Below are positions 16,261-26,216 of a stretch of 64,000 bases of DNA, one piece after another. Under the pieces are notes generated by a model, which was not told the origin of the DNA, searched no databases, and saw only the letters and a list, made by a program, of their open reading frames with translations. Source of the stretch: Affinundibacterium seohonense (GTDB lineage: Bacteria > Pseudomonadota > Gammaproteobacteria > Burkholderiales > Burkholderiaceae_D); the NCBI RefSeq assembly GCF_014284305.1, contig NZ_JACOFW010000002.1, positions 1 to 64,000 on the forward strand, read 5' to 3'. Every line of letters begins with the position of its first letter. Position 1 is the first letter of the stretch. Both the position numbers and the translations under genes were made by a program.

Positions 16261-17097
16261 ATGCAGCCACTTATTATCAACTTAGCCCCTACCGGCATGA
16301 TTCCCACTAGGGCGCAAACGCCGCATGTTCCCTTGACTAGCACAGAAATAGCCGATGAAGCTTTAGCTTGTGCCAAATTGGGCGTATCCATGGTGCATCT
16401 TCATGCTCGTGATGTCGATGGCTTGCCAACGACAGATTCGCGCTTATTTGCGGACATTGTTTCCAAAATCCGCACTGTCAATTCGGAGGTCATCATTACC
16501 GCTACGACGAGTGGGCGTAAAGTACCCGATGTCGAGCAGCGCGCGTCAAGCTTGTATCTGGACGGTGACTTACGGCCAGATATGGCGAGTCTGACCTTAG
16601 GTTCGATGAATTTTGCAACGGAAGCCAGTATGAATTCACCAGCGACTATCATGCGTCTGGCAGAAATCATGCAGAACAAAGGTATCCGCCCTGAACTAGA
16701 AGTGTTTGATTTGGGTATGATTAATTTTGCGAAGATTTTGATTGATAAAGGCCTGATAAGCGCGCCGTACTATTTCAATATTCTCTTAGGTAATCCAGCA
16801 ACAGCCCAAGCGAGCATGTTACATCTGGCCACGATGGTGAATGAATTACCAGCCGGATCGATTTGGGCAGTGGCTGGTATCGGCCGTTTTCAAACTCGTG
16901 CGAATGCCTTGGGCGTGGTACTCGGAGATGGTGTTCGGGTCGGGCTTGAGGATAATTTATGGTGGGATCAAGAACGGACGCAATTAGCAACGAATGCCCA
17001 ATTGATCGGCCGTGTGACGGCACAAGCGCAGGCCTTGGGACGCCCAATTGCCAGTGCACTTGAGGTCAGACAGCGACTTGATCTGCAAATTTGGTAA
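16261..17097 (+). CDS. BKACE-family beta-keto acid cleavage enzyme
   Basis: 278 residues of the DUF849/BKACE family, Zn-dependent TIM-barrel enzymes that condense a beta-keto acid with acetyl-CoA and split it; the founding member cleaves 3-keto-5-aminohexanoate in lysine fermentation. The N-terminus (LAPTGMIPTR) and the metal-binding HLHARD motif near residue 45 are diagnostic, as is EDNLWWDQ near the C-terminus. Actual substrate is not predictable. It is six bases from the following acetyltransferase gene, so co-transcribed. No clear ribosome-binding site precedes the ATG. Confidence 0.9.
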   Translation: MQPLIINLAPTGMIPTRAQTPHVPLTSTEIADEALACAKLGVSMVHLHARDVDGLPTTDSRLFADIVSKIRTVNSEVIITATTSGRKVPDVEQRASSLYLDGDLRPDMASLTLGSMNFATEASMNSPATIMRLAEIMQNKGIRPELEVFDLGMINFAKILIDKGLISAPYYFNILLGNPATAQASMLHLATMVNELPAGSIWAVAGIGRFQTRANALGVVLGDGVRVGLEDNLWWDQERTQLATNAQLIGRVTAQAQALGRPIASALEVRQRLDLQIW

Positions 17098-17103
17098 GCA
17101 AGC

Positions 17104-17775
17104 ATGAAAAAGTCCTTAGTGATATTTGGTACCAGTAATATTCTCTCGGATATTTTTGATTGTGCTATCGCGAATCATTTATCTGTCGCTAAAGTTGTGC
17201 TGCATCTGCCCGAAGAGGTCGGCGAGCGTGACCGGACTTTAGCTGATCGTTTACAGGATTTTGGTACGACAGGCGCGATTCCTGAGGTATTGCCGTTGGA
17301 TGAATTTATCCCAGCGGATAATGAAGTGTATATTCTAGGGCCAACCACGCCGACCCGGGCCGTTTTAGCGGCAGAAGTTCAGCGCCGTTTCGCGATTACT
17401 TTTACTAAATTAGTGCATCCGACTGCCTATGTCTCGCCCTTGGCAAGCTTGGGTGAGGGCGTCTTTGTTGGTGCCAACAGCGTGATCGGGCCAGGCGCAA
17501 AGTTGGCTGATCACGTCTTTGTAAATCGCGGGGTGACGATAGGTCATGACACTTGCATAGGATCTTTTTCACGGATTCAACCTGGTAGTAATCTGGGAGG
17601 TTTATCGCACATTGGCAGGGGTGTCACCGTTGGCATAGGCGCGACTTTGATTGAGCGCCTGGTGGTCGGTGATGATGCGTTTATTGGCGCTGGTGCCGTG
17701 GTGACCGCCGATGTCGCTACCAGCGTTTTGGTGGTTGGGATCCCTGCTAAGTTTAAGAAAAATCTCTCGGCATAA
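17104..17775 (+). CDS. NeuD/PglD-type sugar O-acyltransferase
   Basis: 223 residues: an N-terminal nucleotide-sugar-binding Rossmann-like part (LVIFGTSNILSDIFD) and a left-handed beta-helix from about residue 100 built from hexapeptide repeats (LASLGEGVFVGANSVIGPGAKL and following). Family members acetylate sialic acid or amino sugars on surface glycans using acetyl-CoA. The catalytic histidine is probably in the HVFVNRGVTIGHD segment. It sits six bases behind the BKACE gene and converges with a glycosyltransferase gene, which fits a role in a surface or secondary glycan. Confidence 0.88.
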   Translation: MKKSLVIFGTSNILSDIFDCAIANHLSVAKVVLHLPEEVGERDRTLADRLQDFGTTGAIPEVLPLDEFIPADNEVYILGPTTPTRAVLAAEVQRRFAITFTKLVHPTAYVSPLASLGEGVFVGANSVIGPGAKLADHVFVNRGVTIGHDTCIGSFSRIQPGSNLGGLSHIGRGVTVGIGATLIERLVVGDDAFIGAGAVVTADVATSVLVVGIPAKFKKNLSA

Positions 17776-17794
17776 GTACTTTTTTTGGGTCAAT

Positions 17795-19351
17795 TCAACT
17801 CAGAGTGACTGGTGTCGCACGCCGCTTGAATTTTTCATGTGTCAGGCTGATAGCACGCAACAAAGATGGTCCGGAATTATGTAAATTAATGCTAGTTTCA
17901 AATATTTGCTTTAACTGTTTTCCCTTGCTTTCGCGTGCTGTGGGGTCGTTAATTAATGCACTCAACTCGCTAAAGTAGTCTTCATGATTTCTTGCCGCCA
18001 GTGCGCCTAATTTTTTGCCACCATCGGTCTCATGATAGGCCAGTGTTGCAAGGCCTTCTGCCATCGCTTCGGCAACGCTAAAGCCTCCACCTAATCGTGG
18101 CGGATTGACGTAAATATCGCAGCACGCATAAACCCCTTTCAAGTTTGCTTGATACGGTAGTGATTTTATGTTGGGAATCTTGTTGGCTTGCAAGCCAATC
18201 GGAATGCCCCCATCGGCACCGACGATTAGCCATACTACCTGCGGGAAGCGAACACAAATCTCTTGCATCATACTTGCCCATTCACCGGTGATTTCTTTGT
18301 GCAATCTGGCCCCGGCCGTAATCAACACGACAGCATCGGCAGCTAAACCAAGTTCTTCACGTTGAATCGTGGCCAGCGTCTCTTTTGGAATGGTACGGAA
18401 AGGGTGGTAGTAGGCCTGACTTGTCGCTTCGGGTTTGCTCTCTTTTGCTGCGATATCTGCACTGAGCCACACATCAAGTTCGCCGCATGGCGCCACTGAG
18501 GTGACATTGAGCCCCAACAAAGGATAGCGTTGATAAAGTGACTTTAGGAGCAAAGATTGGTGTCCGATAAAAAAGCAAAGGTCGGGTTGAAATAGATCCA
18601 TCAACTGCAAGATGCTTTGTGCCCGCAATGGTAACGAATATTGCTCTTGTGCCCTGACGATTTCTACTGGGGAAGTAAATGTGATTTGATGCTCGAAATT
18701 GGTCTCTGGTGGGGGAATTTTCAGGTGCCCATCATTACTTAGGTATTCCCTCATATTAAGAATGCTTTGTTCTTGGCAACTAAATATGCGGATTTCTATG
18801 CCCTCTAATTGCAGTAAACGCGCGTGTTCAAATGCCATCTTCGTAGGCGGATGCTTGTAATTGAACAATTGCGGAGTGTAGATGGCGATCCGCTTTATCG
18901 TCTTCGCAACTCTGATTGTCTGAGGCGGTGTACTTTGTTGAACGACCGTACCTGCCATTTCCATTAAGCGTGGAATATTCGCCTCTTCCATCTTCTGTAT
19001 AAATTCGGTGCTATTTTGATTTTCCGCGACGATGTCGCCCCATTCAAAATTGACATAGGACATCAGGCGATCAATATGGATGGGTCTGATCTGTTCCAAG
19101 GATTTGCCAGCATTAATGATTTCACTCTTGATCCCCAACACATGCCGAAAGAAAATCGCGCGATAAAATCCTGCAAGACCATGCTGGTCAACTTCTTTGT
19201 TTAGGCGATATCTAATGGTGCGGAGAATTTCGGGATTCGTATTTTTGTGGCTTAGCATCCCTAGGCGGCGCCAACCATGTCGACCAAATGGATCAGTGAT
19301 AACTTGATCGAGAGCGTCTAGGATGAGGAGGATGTCGGTTTGTTGCGTCAT
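17795..19351 (-). CDS. Glycosyltransferase-like protein, GT4 C-terminal domain
   Basis: 518 residues. The C-terminal 170 residues follow the GT-B donor-binding pattern: VVLITAGARLHKEI, then VVWLIVGADG, then VYVNPPRLGGGFSVAEAMAEGLATLAY, corresponding to the E-x7-E region of family 4 glycosyltransferases. The N-terminal half is unfamiliar, with an IAIYTPQLFNYKHPPTKMAFEHARLL segment like an acceptor domain. It would transfer a sugar from a nucleotide donor. It ends 20 bases from the convergent acyltransferase gene, with no terminator seen between them. Confidence 0.8.
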   Translation of the reverse strand: MTQQTDILLILDALDQVITDPFGRHGWRRLGMLSHKNTNPEILRTIRYRLNKEVDQHGLAGFYRAIFFRHVLGIKSEIINAGKSLEQIRPIHIDRLMSYVNFEWGDIVAENQNSTEFIQKMEEANIPRLMEMAGTVVQQSTPPQTIRVAKTIKRIAIYTPQLFNYKHPPTKMAFEHARLLQLEGIEIRIFSCQEQSILNMREYLSNDGHLKIPPPETNFEHQITFTSPVEIVRAQEQYSLPLRAQSILQLMDLFQPDLCFFIGHQSLLLKSLYQRYPLLGLNVTSVAPCGELDVWLSADIAAKESKPEATSQAYYHPFRTIPKETLATIQREELGLAADAVVLITAGARLHKEITGEWASMMQEICVRFPQVVWLIVGADGGIPIGLQANKIPNIKSLPYQANLKGVYACCDIYVNPPRLGGGFSVAEAMAEGLATLAYHETDGGKKLGALAARNHEDYFSELSALINDPTARESKGKQLKQIFETSINLHNSGPSLLRAISLTHEKFKRRATPVTLS

Positions 19352-19554
19352 GAGTACATCGAATAAAAAGAACTACAGAGTGAATTGAAATGGGCGATGA
19401 AAGCTTGAATCGAGCTCCGAAGTATACTCAAGAAACAATTCCGACCTTCGTTATTTAGACAGATCTCTGGAATAAATCCAAATTAGTAGCTTTTATCGTT
19501 ACACTATCGGCACTTTATTTTTGCCATGCTTGGTTTATTAAAAGGATCTCTTAT

Positions 19555-21057
19555 ATGAAAAAAAGTTCGATTGCACTCGTTGTGGTCGCTGCATTGGCCG
19601 TGGCCTATCCTGCTGCGTCCTGGATGACAGGTAAACGCTTGGAGGAAAAATTAAGTAAGATGGAAAAGAAGGATGTGCTGTTTTCCAATTTCAAAGTGGT
19701 AAAGCAAAGCTATACGCGTGGCATTTTTTCATCTAAACAAGAGAGTACGATAGAACTGGACGCAGGCGGGATGTCACCAGTGTTGACACCATCAGCCTTG
19801 CCCCATAGCTTGCAGGATACTGCCGCTACTACGCCAGGACAGGAAAGTGCGGAGGCTAAGGCAGAACCAGACATCAGTTCCCCAGTTAGAAAGCCCTTGC
19901 AGATCCAGGTTATTAATTACATACAGCATGGCCCAGTACCGGGTATTTTGGGTGTTGCCGCCGGTAAGATCGAAACGGAATTGGTACTGGATGCGAGTAC
20001 CCTGGCGGAAATTAAGAAGGTCTTTGGGGATAAAAAGTTTGTCGAAATCCGCACGCTATTAAATTATGGCGGCGGTGGTAGTTTCGCTATTACGAGCCCG
20101 GCGGTCAAAACCAGCGTTGGTGTGAACCAAGATAAATTGGATTGGAAAGGTCTGCGATTTGAAATCGGCTTTGATGCGGCCTACAAAAAATTGAATTTCA
20201 ATTTTAATTCCCCCGGGCTTGAGGTGAATGCCGCCAATGGTGGTATTTCAGCCAAAGTTGGTGAGATCAAAATGCAAGGTGATGCAGAACGGGTGTATCC
20301 GGATGGCTTTATTTATCTTGGCACCTCTAAAGCCACCATTAGTTCGTTTAGTTTTACGAACGCTCAGGCGCAGAACAAAGGGGTTAATTTAAAAGATATC
20401 AGCTTAGAGAGTAATACGAGTTTAAAAAATGATTTGCTCAACGCCGGCCTCAAATTTGGTATCGCGAATATCATGATGAATGACACTAATATAGGCAATT
20501 TTCATTACGACTATTCCTTGCAACGCCTACATGCACCAAGTGTGAATCAATTCTTTGTGCTGTTAAGAGAGATGGATCGACTTCAGCAAGATGCTGCGGC
20601 CGTGGTGGAGACGCAGAAAAAATTGAAAGAACTAGGCGTTGAAATCTTAAAACACGATCCGGTGGTTGCCTTAGATAGATTGAGTTTGACCAGTAAAAAT
20701 GGTGAATTCAAGGCCGCGGCCAAGTTCGGCTTTGTGGGTGTTCAAGCGGAGGACTTTGAGGTACCGACCGCACTGCTTTCCAAGATGGAAGTGAGCGGGC
20801 AAGCGAGTCTAACTGGTAATTTGGCCGATGACTTTATTGATGCGAGTCAAACGGATCCTGAAGCTCGGGCGATGATGCGTAGTTTGTTTTACTCACAAAT
20901 CGATACGTGGGAAACGCAAGGCTACATCAAGCGCGACAACAAGGTTTCCAGTGCCGATTTTTCTTGGAAACTGGGACAGATGCTGGTCAATGGCAAACCA
21001 TTTCCACCTACGCCGACGGTAGGCGCAGCAGAGGCGGCTCCAGTAGAACGAAAGTAG
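19555..21057 (+). CDS. YdgA-like (DUF945) protein
   Basis: 500 residues. An N-terminal signal or anchor helix (IALVVVAALAVAYPAASW) is followed directly by TGKRLEEKL, the start typical of DUF945/YdgA proteins, which are exported and of poorly known function. The body is rich in beta strands and lacks further membrane segments; a proline/alanine-rich linker lies around residues 80-110. A monocistronic gene, ending before the strong terminator at 21092. Confidence 0.85.
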   Translation: MKKSSIALVVVAALAVAYPAASWMTGKRLEEKLSKMEKKDVLFSNFKVVKQSYTRGIFSSKQESTIELDAGGMSPVLTPSALPHSLQDTAATTPGQESAEAKAEPDISSPVRKPLQIQVINYIQHGPVPGILGVAAGKIETELVLDASTLAEIKKVFGDKKFVEIRTLLNYGGGGSFAITSPAVKTSVGVNQDKLDWKGLRFEIGFDAAYKKLNFNFNSPGLEVNAANGGISAKVGEIKMQGDAERVYPDGFIYLGTSKATISSFSFTNAQAQNKGVNLKDISLESNTSLKNDLLNAGLKFGIANIMMNDTNIGNFHYDYSLQRLHAPSVNQFFVLLREMDRLQQDAAAVVETQKKLKELGVEILKHDPVVALDRLSLTSKNGEFKAAAKFGFVGVQAEDFEVPTALLSKMEVSGQASLTGNLADDFIDASQTDPEARAMMRSLFYSQIDTWETQGYIKRDNKVSSADFSWKLGQMLVNGKPFPPTPTVGAAEAAPVERK

Positions 21058-21091
21058 AACAACAAGAGACAAGTCCTTTCGACGATACAAT

Positions 21092-21127
21092 AAAAAAAGC
21101 GACCTCAAAAACAGGTCGCTTTTTTTT
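21092..21127 (+). terminator. Rho-independent terminator
   Basis: AAAAAAGCGACCT and AGGTCGCTTTTTT form a perfect stem around a short loop, followed by T residues. It ends the DUF945 gene; the A-run on the other side lets it work on the minus strand too, though the convergent transporter stops at 21189. Confidence 0.9.
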
Positions 21128-21188
21128 GAGCGAGGAAGGCGGTAGTGAACGTCAACAAAGTCAGCTACCGCCTTTCTGGCTGAGATAC

Positions 21189-22697
21189 TTACTTCACGCC
21201 ATGCATTAATTTTTGCATTAATGGTGCGATCAGGAATAAGACAATACCGGCACCTAGCAAAGAGTAGAAGCCAAATGTGTAGCCGCTCAATGCAGAGGCA
21301 ACTGACATACCGCTATCGCCACTGACGTGGCTGGCGAAAATGCCGGACAAATTGTTACCAATACCTGTGGACAGGAACCAGCCACCCATGCCCAGACCAA
21401 CTAAGCGGACTGGTGCGAGTTTTGTCACCATCGACAAACCGATAGGAGATAAGCACAACTCACCAATAGACTGGATCACATACACCATGAACAAAGTCCA
21501 GAATGGAATCTTGCTTTTATCATCGACCAAGAATGTCAATGCGTACATCAATAAACCGAATGCCAAGGCATTACCAATCAAGCCCAAGCCGAATTTACGT
21601 GGAATAGATGGGTTCAAGTTGCGACGACCAAGCATGACCCAGATTGCGGCAACGACAGGTGCGAAGCCGATGATCGCTAAGGAATTCACACTTTGGAACC
21701 ATGCGGTTGGGAAGATAAATCCACCCAGATCACGGTCAACAATGCTTTCCGCCAAGAATGTGAATGAGCTGCCTGCTTGTTCAAAGAACATCCAGAACAA
21801 GATATTGAATGTAAAGATCAATAACATCGCAATGACTTTATCGCGCGCGACGTTACCATTACGGATACCTTCAATCATTAGCATGACTGCTAGGCCAATA
21901 AACAATATGGTCAAAATACCCTGTAATTTCGCTGCGCCCATCGACAACAAGAAATACGCAACAGGGATCATGCACAAGCCGCCAACGGCAACATAGATTA
22001 CGCGTGAGAAGCTTTCTGTGCCTGCCGCTGGTGCGCCTATGCCCTTCAACATGCGGCGACCGATGGCAAACCAGACTAAACTTAAAATCATGCCGACACC
22101 AGCAGCGATGAAGACGATCTTATAAGCAGGTGTATCACCAGTGTTAAATATTTTTTGAGCCAAGAACTGAGTAAAGATAGGCGCTAAGAAACCGCCGACA
22201 TTGATACCCATGTAGAAAATCGTGAAACCAGAATCACGACGCGTATCCGAGATGCTGTACAACTTACCAACCATCGTGGAAATATTTGGTTTAAACAGAC
22301 CATTACCGATAATAATCGTTGCCAGGCCCATTTTAAAGATGTCTTGATTTGGAATCGAAATCATGAACAAACCAGCTGCCATGAAGACCGCACCGATCAA
22401 AATTGAACGTTGGTATCCAATGACACGGTCAGCTACATAACCACCAAACAAGGCTGCCGCATAGACCAGTGCTAAGTAAGAGCCATACGTTAGGTTGGCA
22501 TCGGCCTGTCCCGCGCCAGAGCCTTGGTAAAACTGCTCGACGATATAGAGCACCAAAGCCCAACGAATACCGTAGAACGCGAAGCGTTCCCAGAATTCGG
22601 ACATGAATAACATCCACAGTGGGGCTGGATGCCCCATGATTTGCTTAAACTCTGGGATTGGGGTCTCTTGACCCGGTGTGATTGCAGCACCGCTCAT
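21189..22697 (-). CDS. POT-family proton-coupled oligopeptide transporter
   Basis: 502 residues with about 14 hydrophobic segments. The POT signature EFWERFAFYG (residues 33-42) matches E-x-x-E-R-F-x-Y-Y-G with the first Y replaced by F. It takes up di- and tripeptides with protons across the inner membrane (DtpA-like). FYMGINVGGFLAP near residue 165 is the second PTR2 signature. Transcribed alone from a promoter in the 300-base gap upstream. Confidence 0.95.
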   Translation of the reverse strand: MSGAAITPGQETPIPEFKQIMGHPAPLWMLFMSEFWERFAFYGIRWALVLYIVEQFYQGSGAGQADANLTYGSYLALVYAAALFGGYVADRVIGYQRSILIGAVFMAAGLFMISIPNQDIFKMGLATIIIGNGLFKPNISTMVGKLYSISDTRRDSGFTIFYMGINVGGFLAPIFTQFLAQKIFNTGDTPAYKIVFIAAGVGMILSLVWFAIGRRMLKGIGAPAAGTESFSRVIYVAVGGLCMIPVAYFLLSMGAAKLQGILTILFIGLAVMLMIEGIRNGNVARDKVIAMLLIFTFNILFWMFFEQAGSSFTFLAESIVDRDLGGFIFPTAWFQSVNSLAIIGFAPVVAAIWVMLGRRNLNPSIPRKFGLGLIGNALAFGLLMYALTFLVDDKSKIPFWTLFMVYVIQSIGELCLSPIGLSMVTKLAPVRLVGLGMGGWFLSTGIGNNLSGIFASHVSGDSGMSVASALSGYTFGFYSLLGAGIVLFLIAPLMQKLMHGVK

Positions 22698-23000
22698 GCA
22701 ATTTTCTCCTGTTTATATTTTGTAAAACGCATTTTAGATTTCTTAAAAGCTCGGTTTGTTCCGTTGTATCCCTGATGACTTTTCCCATTGCAGGATAGGA
22801 GCCCCCCAGATTGAATAATTACAAAAAATACAGGGGATTTTCAACGACGGTGCATTCTAAACTAGAAATGCCTGAGATGAGGCCAATTTGTCGTTTGAGT
22901 ACGCTGAAGTTTTATTGCGCAATGCGGCAAAAAAGTTTGTTTGTAGTTTGCGGTTTGAGACGCGCTACGCAATCCTCTAGTGCATGCACGCAATAACTTC
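22698..23000. other. Intergenic gap, no gene seen
   Basis: Between the peptide transporter start and the convergently read end of the acetyltransferase gene. It should contain the transporter promoter. No RNA gene, repeat or terminator stands out. Confidence 0.5.
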
Positions 23001-23553
23001 ATCCGATGGCAAATGGTGCCAAACGCGCATAGTTATCCAAATCGATAAACGCATCTTCACGTCGGGCGATCTGACGCATACGACCTTCATATTCGAAGCC
23101 CAATTTTTGAATTAGCTTGGCGCTGGCAATATTGGCGGGTTCGATTTCCGCCTGAATTCTGTGTAACGCCAAATTGTCAAAGCCAAAACGTAAAATGCTT
23201 AATAGACACTCATGCATAATCCCCAATCCCCAGTAGTCGGGCAGTAACCAATAGCCAATATCGGCATTCTTGTTATAACTATCGATTTCATAAAGACCAC
23301 AAGTTCCCAGCAACTTGTCAGGTTGATCCAAAGTACAGATCGCCCACCAATAACCAGTTTGCGCTTGTTGCATCGATTCATACCAATCAATCTGCTCTTG
23401 CGCCGCGATTTCGGTGTCGTAAGCAATGCCGTAATGGGCGATGACTCTAGGGTTGGATAAGCCGGCGAAAATCTGTGCTCTATCAGCTTGTTGGATTTGC
23501 CGTAGTAAGTAGCGACTGGTTTGTCGGATGGGGAAGCTTGGCTGAGCTGACAT
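22999..23553 (-). CDS. RimJ/RimL-type GNAT acetyltransferase
   Basis: About 184 residues in the GNAT fold, N-acetyltransferases using acetyl-CoA on protein N-termini or small amines. The pattern RYLLRQIQQAD, then WAICTLDQPDKLLGTCGLYEID, NADIGYWLLPDYWGLGIMHECL (acetyl-CoA loop) and a C-terminal ANIASAKLIQKLGFEYEGRMR is that of RimJ/RimL relatives. Substrate unknown. The start is uncertain: ATG at 23553 chosen over TTG at 23580; no good ribosome-binding site for either. Divergent from the HAD gene. Confidence 0.88.
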   Translation of the reverse strand: MSAQPSFPIRQTSRYLLRQIQQADRAQIFAGLSNPRVIAHYGIAYDTEIAAQEQIDWYESMQQAQTGYWWAICTLDQPDKLLGTCGLYEIDSYNKNADIGYWLLPDYWGLGIMHECLLSILRFGFDNLALHRIQAEIEPANIASAKLIQKLGFEYEGRMRQIARREDAFIDLDNYARLAPFAIG

Positions 23554-23672
23554 GGCTGAATGGAGTGCTGTTGGAAACAAGAGTCTAGCGGATTCTTCGT
23601 CATCCGCCTGTCAATTTCTTCACCTATGATTGTCAAAAAACCAAATTGATGAGTTTATTAGGAGGATAGACA

Positions 23673-24359
23673 ATGTACCCAAACCGACAAAAAATGATCA
23701 TTTTTGATGCTGATGGCACCATTATCGACGCCTTTAGCGCAATTGAAAGGACCTTTGCGCGCCATGACATGGCGATTGGTGATCTAGAGAGTTTTCAAAA
23801 ACGACACAAATTCTTTAAATATCTAGGCGGACTGAAAGAGTTTCCGATCAATATCAAAAAGCAATTGGGCAAAAAGAGTCGTCAGCAAGTGCTCACCACC
23901 TTGACCGATATCTATCGTGAAGAAGCGCAGTTTTACGCGGGCTTCGCCGATTTAATCAAACAATTGATTGCACAAGACGATATCCGTGTCGGCCTGGTGA
24001 CGCGTAACGTCAGCCATGAACCACGCATCACCATGGAAAAACTATTTGCCCGCCATGATATTGACTTAGACGATCTGGATTATTTCGCCCATGTCCCTAT
24101 CAGAGCGAGTAAAGCTGATTTCTTCAAAGCAGCGCGTAAACAATTTGAAATCAATCCCGCACGCGCCTATGCCTGTGGAGATGAACATAAAGATTACGCA
24201 TCCGCGTTGGCGGCAGGCATGGTGCCATTTGTGGTGTCGTATGGCTTTGAAGATCATAAGCGTTTGACAAAAAAATTTGATATCCCCGACGACATTATTT
24301 CGAATACGCCGCAGGAATTGTGTGCTCGTATTCGTAATAGCCTGGATCTGCCCGGCTAG
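23673..24359 (+). CDS. HAD-superfamily phosphatase
   Basis: 228 residues. Motif I is FDADGTIID near residue 11 (nucleophile and acid/base aspartates), motif II LVTRN near 110, motif III K144 region (RASKADF), and motif IV CGDEHKDYASAL near 170. It resembles phosphoglycolate phosphatase relatives that remove phosphate from small metabolites; the cap domain is helical. A TAGGAGG ribosome-binding site precedes the ATG. Substrate not predictable. Confidence 0.9.
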   Translation: MYPNRQKMIIFDADGTIIDAFSAIERTFARHDMAIGDLESFQKRHKFFKYLGGLKEFPINIKKQLGKKSRQQVLTTLTDIYREEAQFYAGFADLIKQLIAQDDIRVGLVTRNVSHEPRITMEKLFARHDIDLDDLDYFAHVPIRASKADFFKAARKQFEINPARAYACGDEHKDYASALAAGMVPFVVSYGFEDHKRLTKKFDIPDDIISNTPQELCARIRNSLDLPG

Positions 24360-24564
24360 ACATGCGCAATTTTTTCAATTTTTAAAGTTTTTTGTTTTTC
24401 GATGAGCTGTTTTCTGATTTATCCCGCGTAAACCAGTGAGCAATCGAAAAGCGCAGCTTGCCCGCACTGAGCCATTTCTTTTTATGTTGATGCGCAGCTT
24501 GATTACGGTGAAGTTCTTACGGTTTGCATTCACGAAGTGGTTAAAAATTGAGAAAGGTGTCGAT

Positions 24565-26145
24565 ATGAGCAAGGTCTTTAAATTACGCCAAAGCGCATTG
24601 TTGTGCAGTATTGTTGCTGCTTCCCTAGTTGCCTGCGGTGGCGAATCTGCTACGCAAATCCCTGGCGCGCAATTGCAATCGGCGCCACCGGCTGCGCCGC
24701 CAGCAGCACCAGCCGAATCGGTGAGCTTCAGCGGTATCCGCAACGCTTACACCATCACCCGTACGGCGACGGGTTTTGCTGTAAAAGAAACTACTGGCAT
24801 GGGCGCTACCGTCAATGTCTCTGCCACCGCGAGTTTGAAATTTAGCGACGTTATCGTCAATTTGGCTATAGGCGATAAAGCGAAAACAATATCAGATGCC
24901 AATCTACAAACCCTGATTGAACTCTATATCGCCTTTTTCAATCGCGTACCTGATGCCGATGGTATGGTCTATTGGATAGGAGAAGTCAAAAATGGCATGA
25001 CAGTGGATGCCTTGGCGACGAGTTTTTACAATGCTGGTTTGGCGAATCCCGCTGTTACTGGCTATACAGCGAGTATGACGGACGCCGATTTCGTCAAAAT
25101 CATTTATAAAAATGTCTTGGGTCGCACCGGTAATACCGCACCGCCAGATGAAGACGTAAATTACTGGGCTGGTGAGTTAAGTTCTGGTCGCGCAACGAAG
25201 GGCGATCTAGTTGTGAAAATGCTCAATTCAGCCCGTACATTTGTTGGACACCCAACATGGGGATGGGTACCGCAATTACTCGACAACAAAGTCAATGTTG
25301 GTCTGTTTTTCGCAATCGAACAAGGGCTTAACTATTTGACGCCTAAAGAATCAATAGAGAAAACCATGGCGATTGTGGCGAAGATCACTTCTAGCAATAT
25401 TGCCGACGCAAAAATTGCCATCAACATGCTAGATCTCCTGTTTAAATCAGGTGCGCCTTATACACCGAATGGTAATGGCAGTGGTACGGGGTCGTCACGA
25501 GATTGCTATAACAAGAATTTGATCAAACAAGGCGTCACTTATAGCACGGAGTATTCTTCTAAAGTGACGACCTTAGGCACAACGACGCTATATGTCGTGA
25601 ATTACAAACCAAATGGCACCGTGAATTTCAAAGGCATTAATGCCCAAGAATTGTTGACCGACACTGTCGTCATTAGCGGCATCGCCACTGGACTTGCTGG
25701 TAAAATTAAATCGTATATGAATGTATATGACGATGAGTCGCTCTACTACGGTAGCAACGTCACTGTCACTTTGCCTGGATTTGGCGACTACAGTGTGATT
25801 GGCACGATGACACCGCCACGTCGCACTCCATTTTCAATGGCGGTGAACGCGACTGATACGCAAACCTATACGTTCAAGCAAGAAGCATCTGGTTTGCCTT
25901 TCCCAATGTTGATTCCAGATGTGACGCAGACGGATAAATTAACATTCTTAGGCATCGAGAGTGTGACAGTACCCGCCGGTACTTTTTCTGCCTGTAAGTT
26001 TAAAAATGAGAGCACAAGCAGCGGTGTTGCTAGCACGAGTTATACCTGGCAAATTGCGGATGCAAGTTATCGTGGTTTAACCGCCAAAATCGAAGCACAA
26101 GATGTGATTACCGTGGCGACCAAGCTGAGTATTCAAGGTCAGTAA
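24565..26145 (+). CDS. DUF4214-containing lipoprotein
   Basis: 526 residues. A lipoprotein signal ends in the lipobox LVAC (near residue 22), then an alanine/proline-rich linker. Residues about 115-235 form a DUF4214 unit (LIELYIAFFNRVPDADGMVYW, repeated in weaker form as IIYKNVLGRTG...DVNYW), a domain usual in secreted surface-associated proteins. The C-terminal 200 residues are beta-rich and unknown. I start at 24565 with GAAAGGTG upstream; an open frame extends back to 24436 but lacks the signal peptide. A terminator follows at 26174. Confidence 0.85.
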   Translation: MSKVFKLRQSALLCSIVAASLVACGGESATQIPGAQLQSAPPAAPPAAPAESVSFSGIRNAYTITRTATGFAVKETTGMGATVNVSATASLKFSDVIVNLAIGDKAKTISDANLQTLIELYIAFFNRVPDADGMVYWIGEVKNGMTVDALATSFYNAGLANPAVTGYTASMTDADFVKIIYKNVLGRTGNTAPPDEDVNYWAGELSSGRATKGDLVVKMLNSARTFVGHPTWGWVPQLLDNKVNVGLFFAIEQGLNYLTPKESIEKTMAIVAKITSSNIADAKIAINMLDLLFKSGAPYTPNGNGSGTGSSRDCYNKNLIKQGVTYSTEYSSKVTTLGTTTLYVVNYKPNGTVNFKGINAQELLTDTVVISGIATGLAGKIKSYMNVYDDESLYYGSNVTVTLPGFGDYSVIGTMTPPRRTPFSMAVNATDTQTYTFKQEASGLPFPMLIPDVTQTDKLTFLGIESVTVPAGTFSACKFKNESTSSGVASTSYTWQIADASYRGLTAKIEAQDVITVATKLSIQGQ

Positions 26146-26173
26146 GTTTGTCACGTGCATTGCATCAAATCAT

Positions 26174-26202
26174 TAAAAAAGGCAGCCCGTGCTGCCTTTT
26201 TT
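26174..26202. terminator. Bidirectional terminator
   Basis: AAAAAAGGCAGC and GCTGCCTTTTTT pair around a four-base loop, with A-run on one side and T-run on the other, so it can end both the DUF4214 gene (plus) and the lipoprotein hydrolase gene (minus). Confidence 0.92.
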
Positions 26203-26216
26203 ACTTTGTGAAGTGA

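Noticed and set aside
17795-19351. Frameshift or fusion in the glycosyltransferase gene
   Set aside because: The frame is open throughout and the N-terminal half, though unfamiliar, shows no broken motif.
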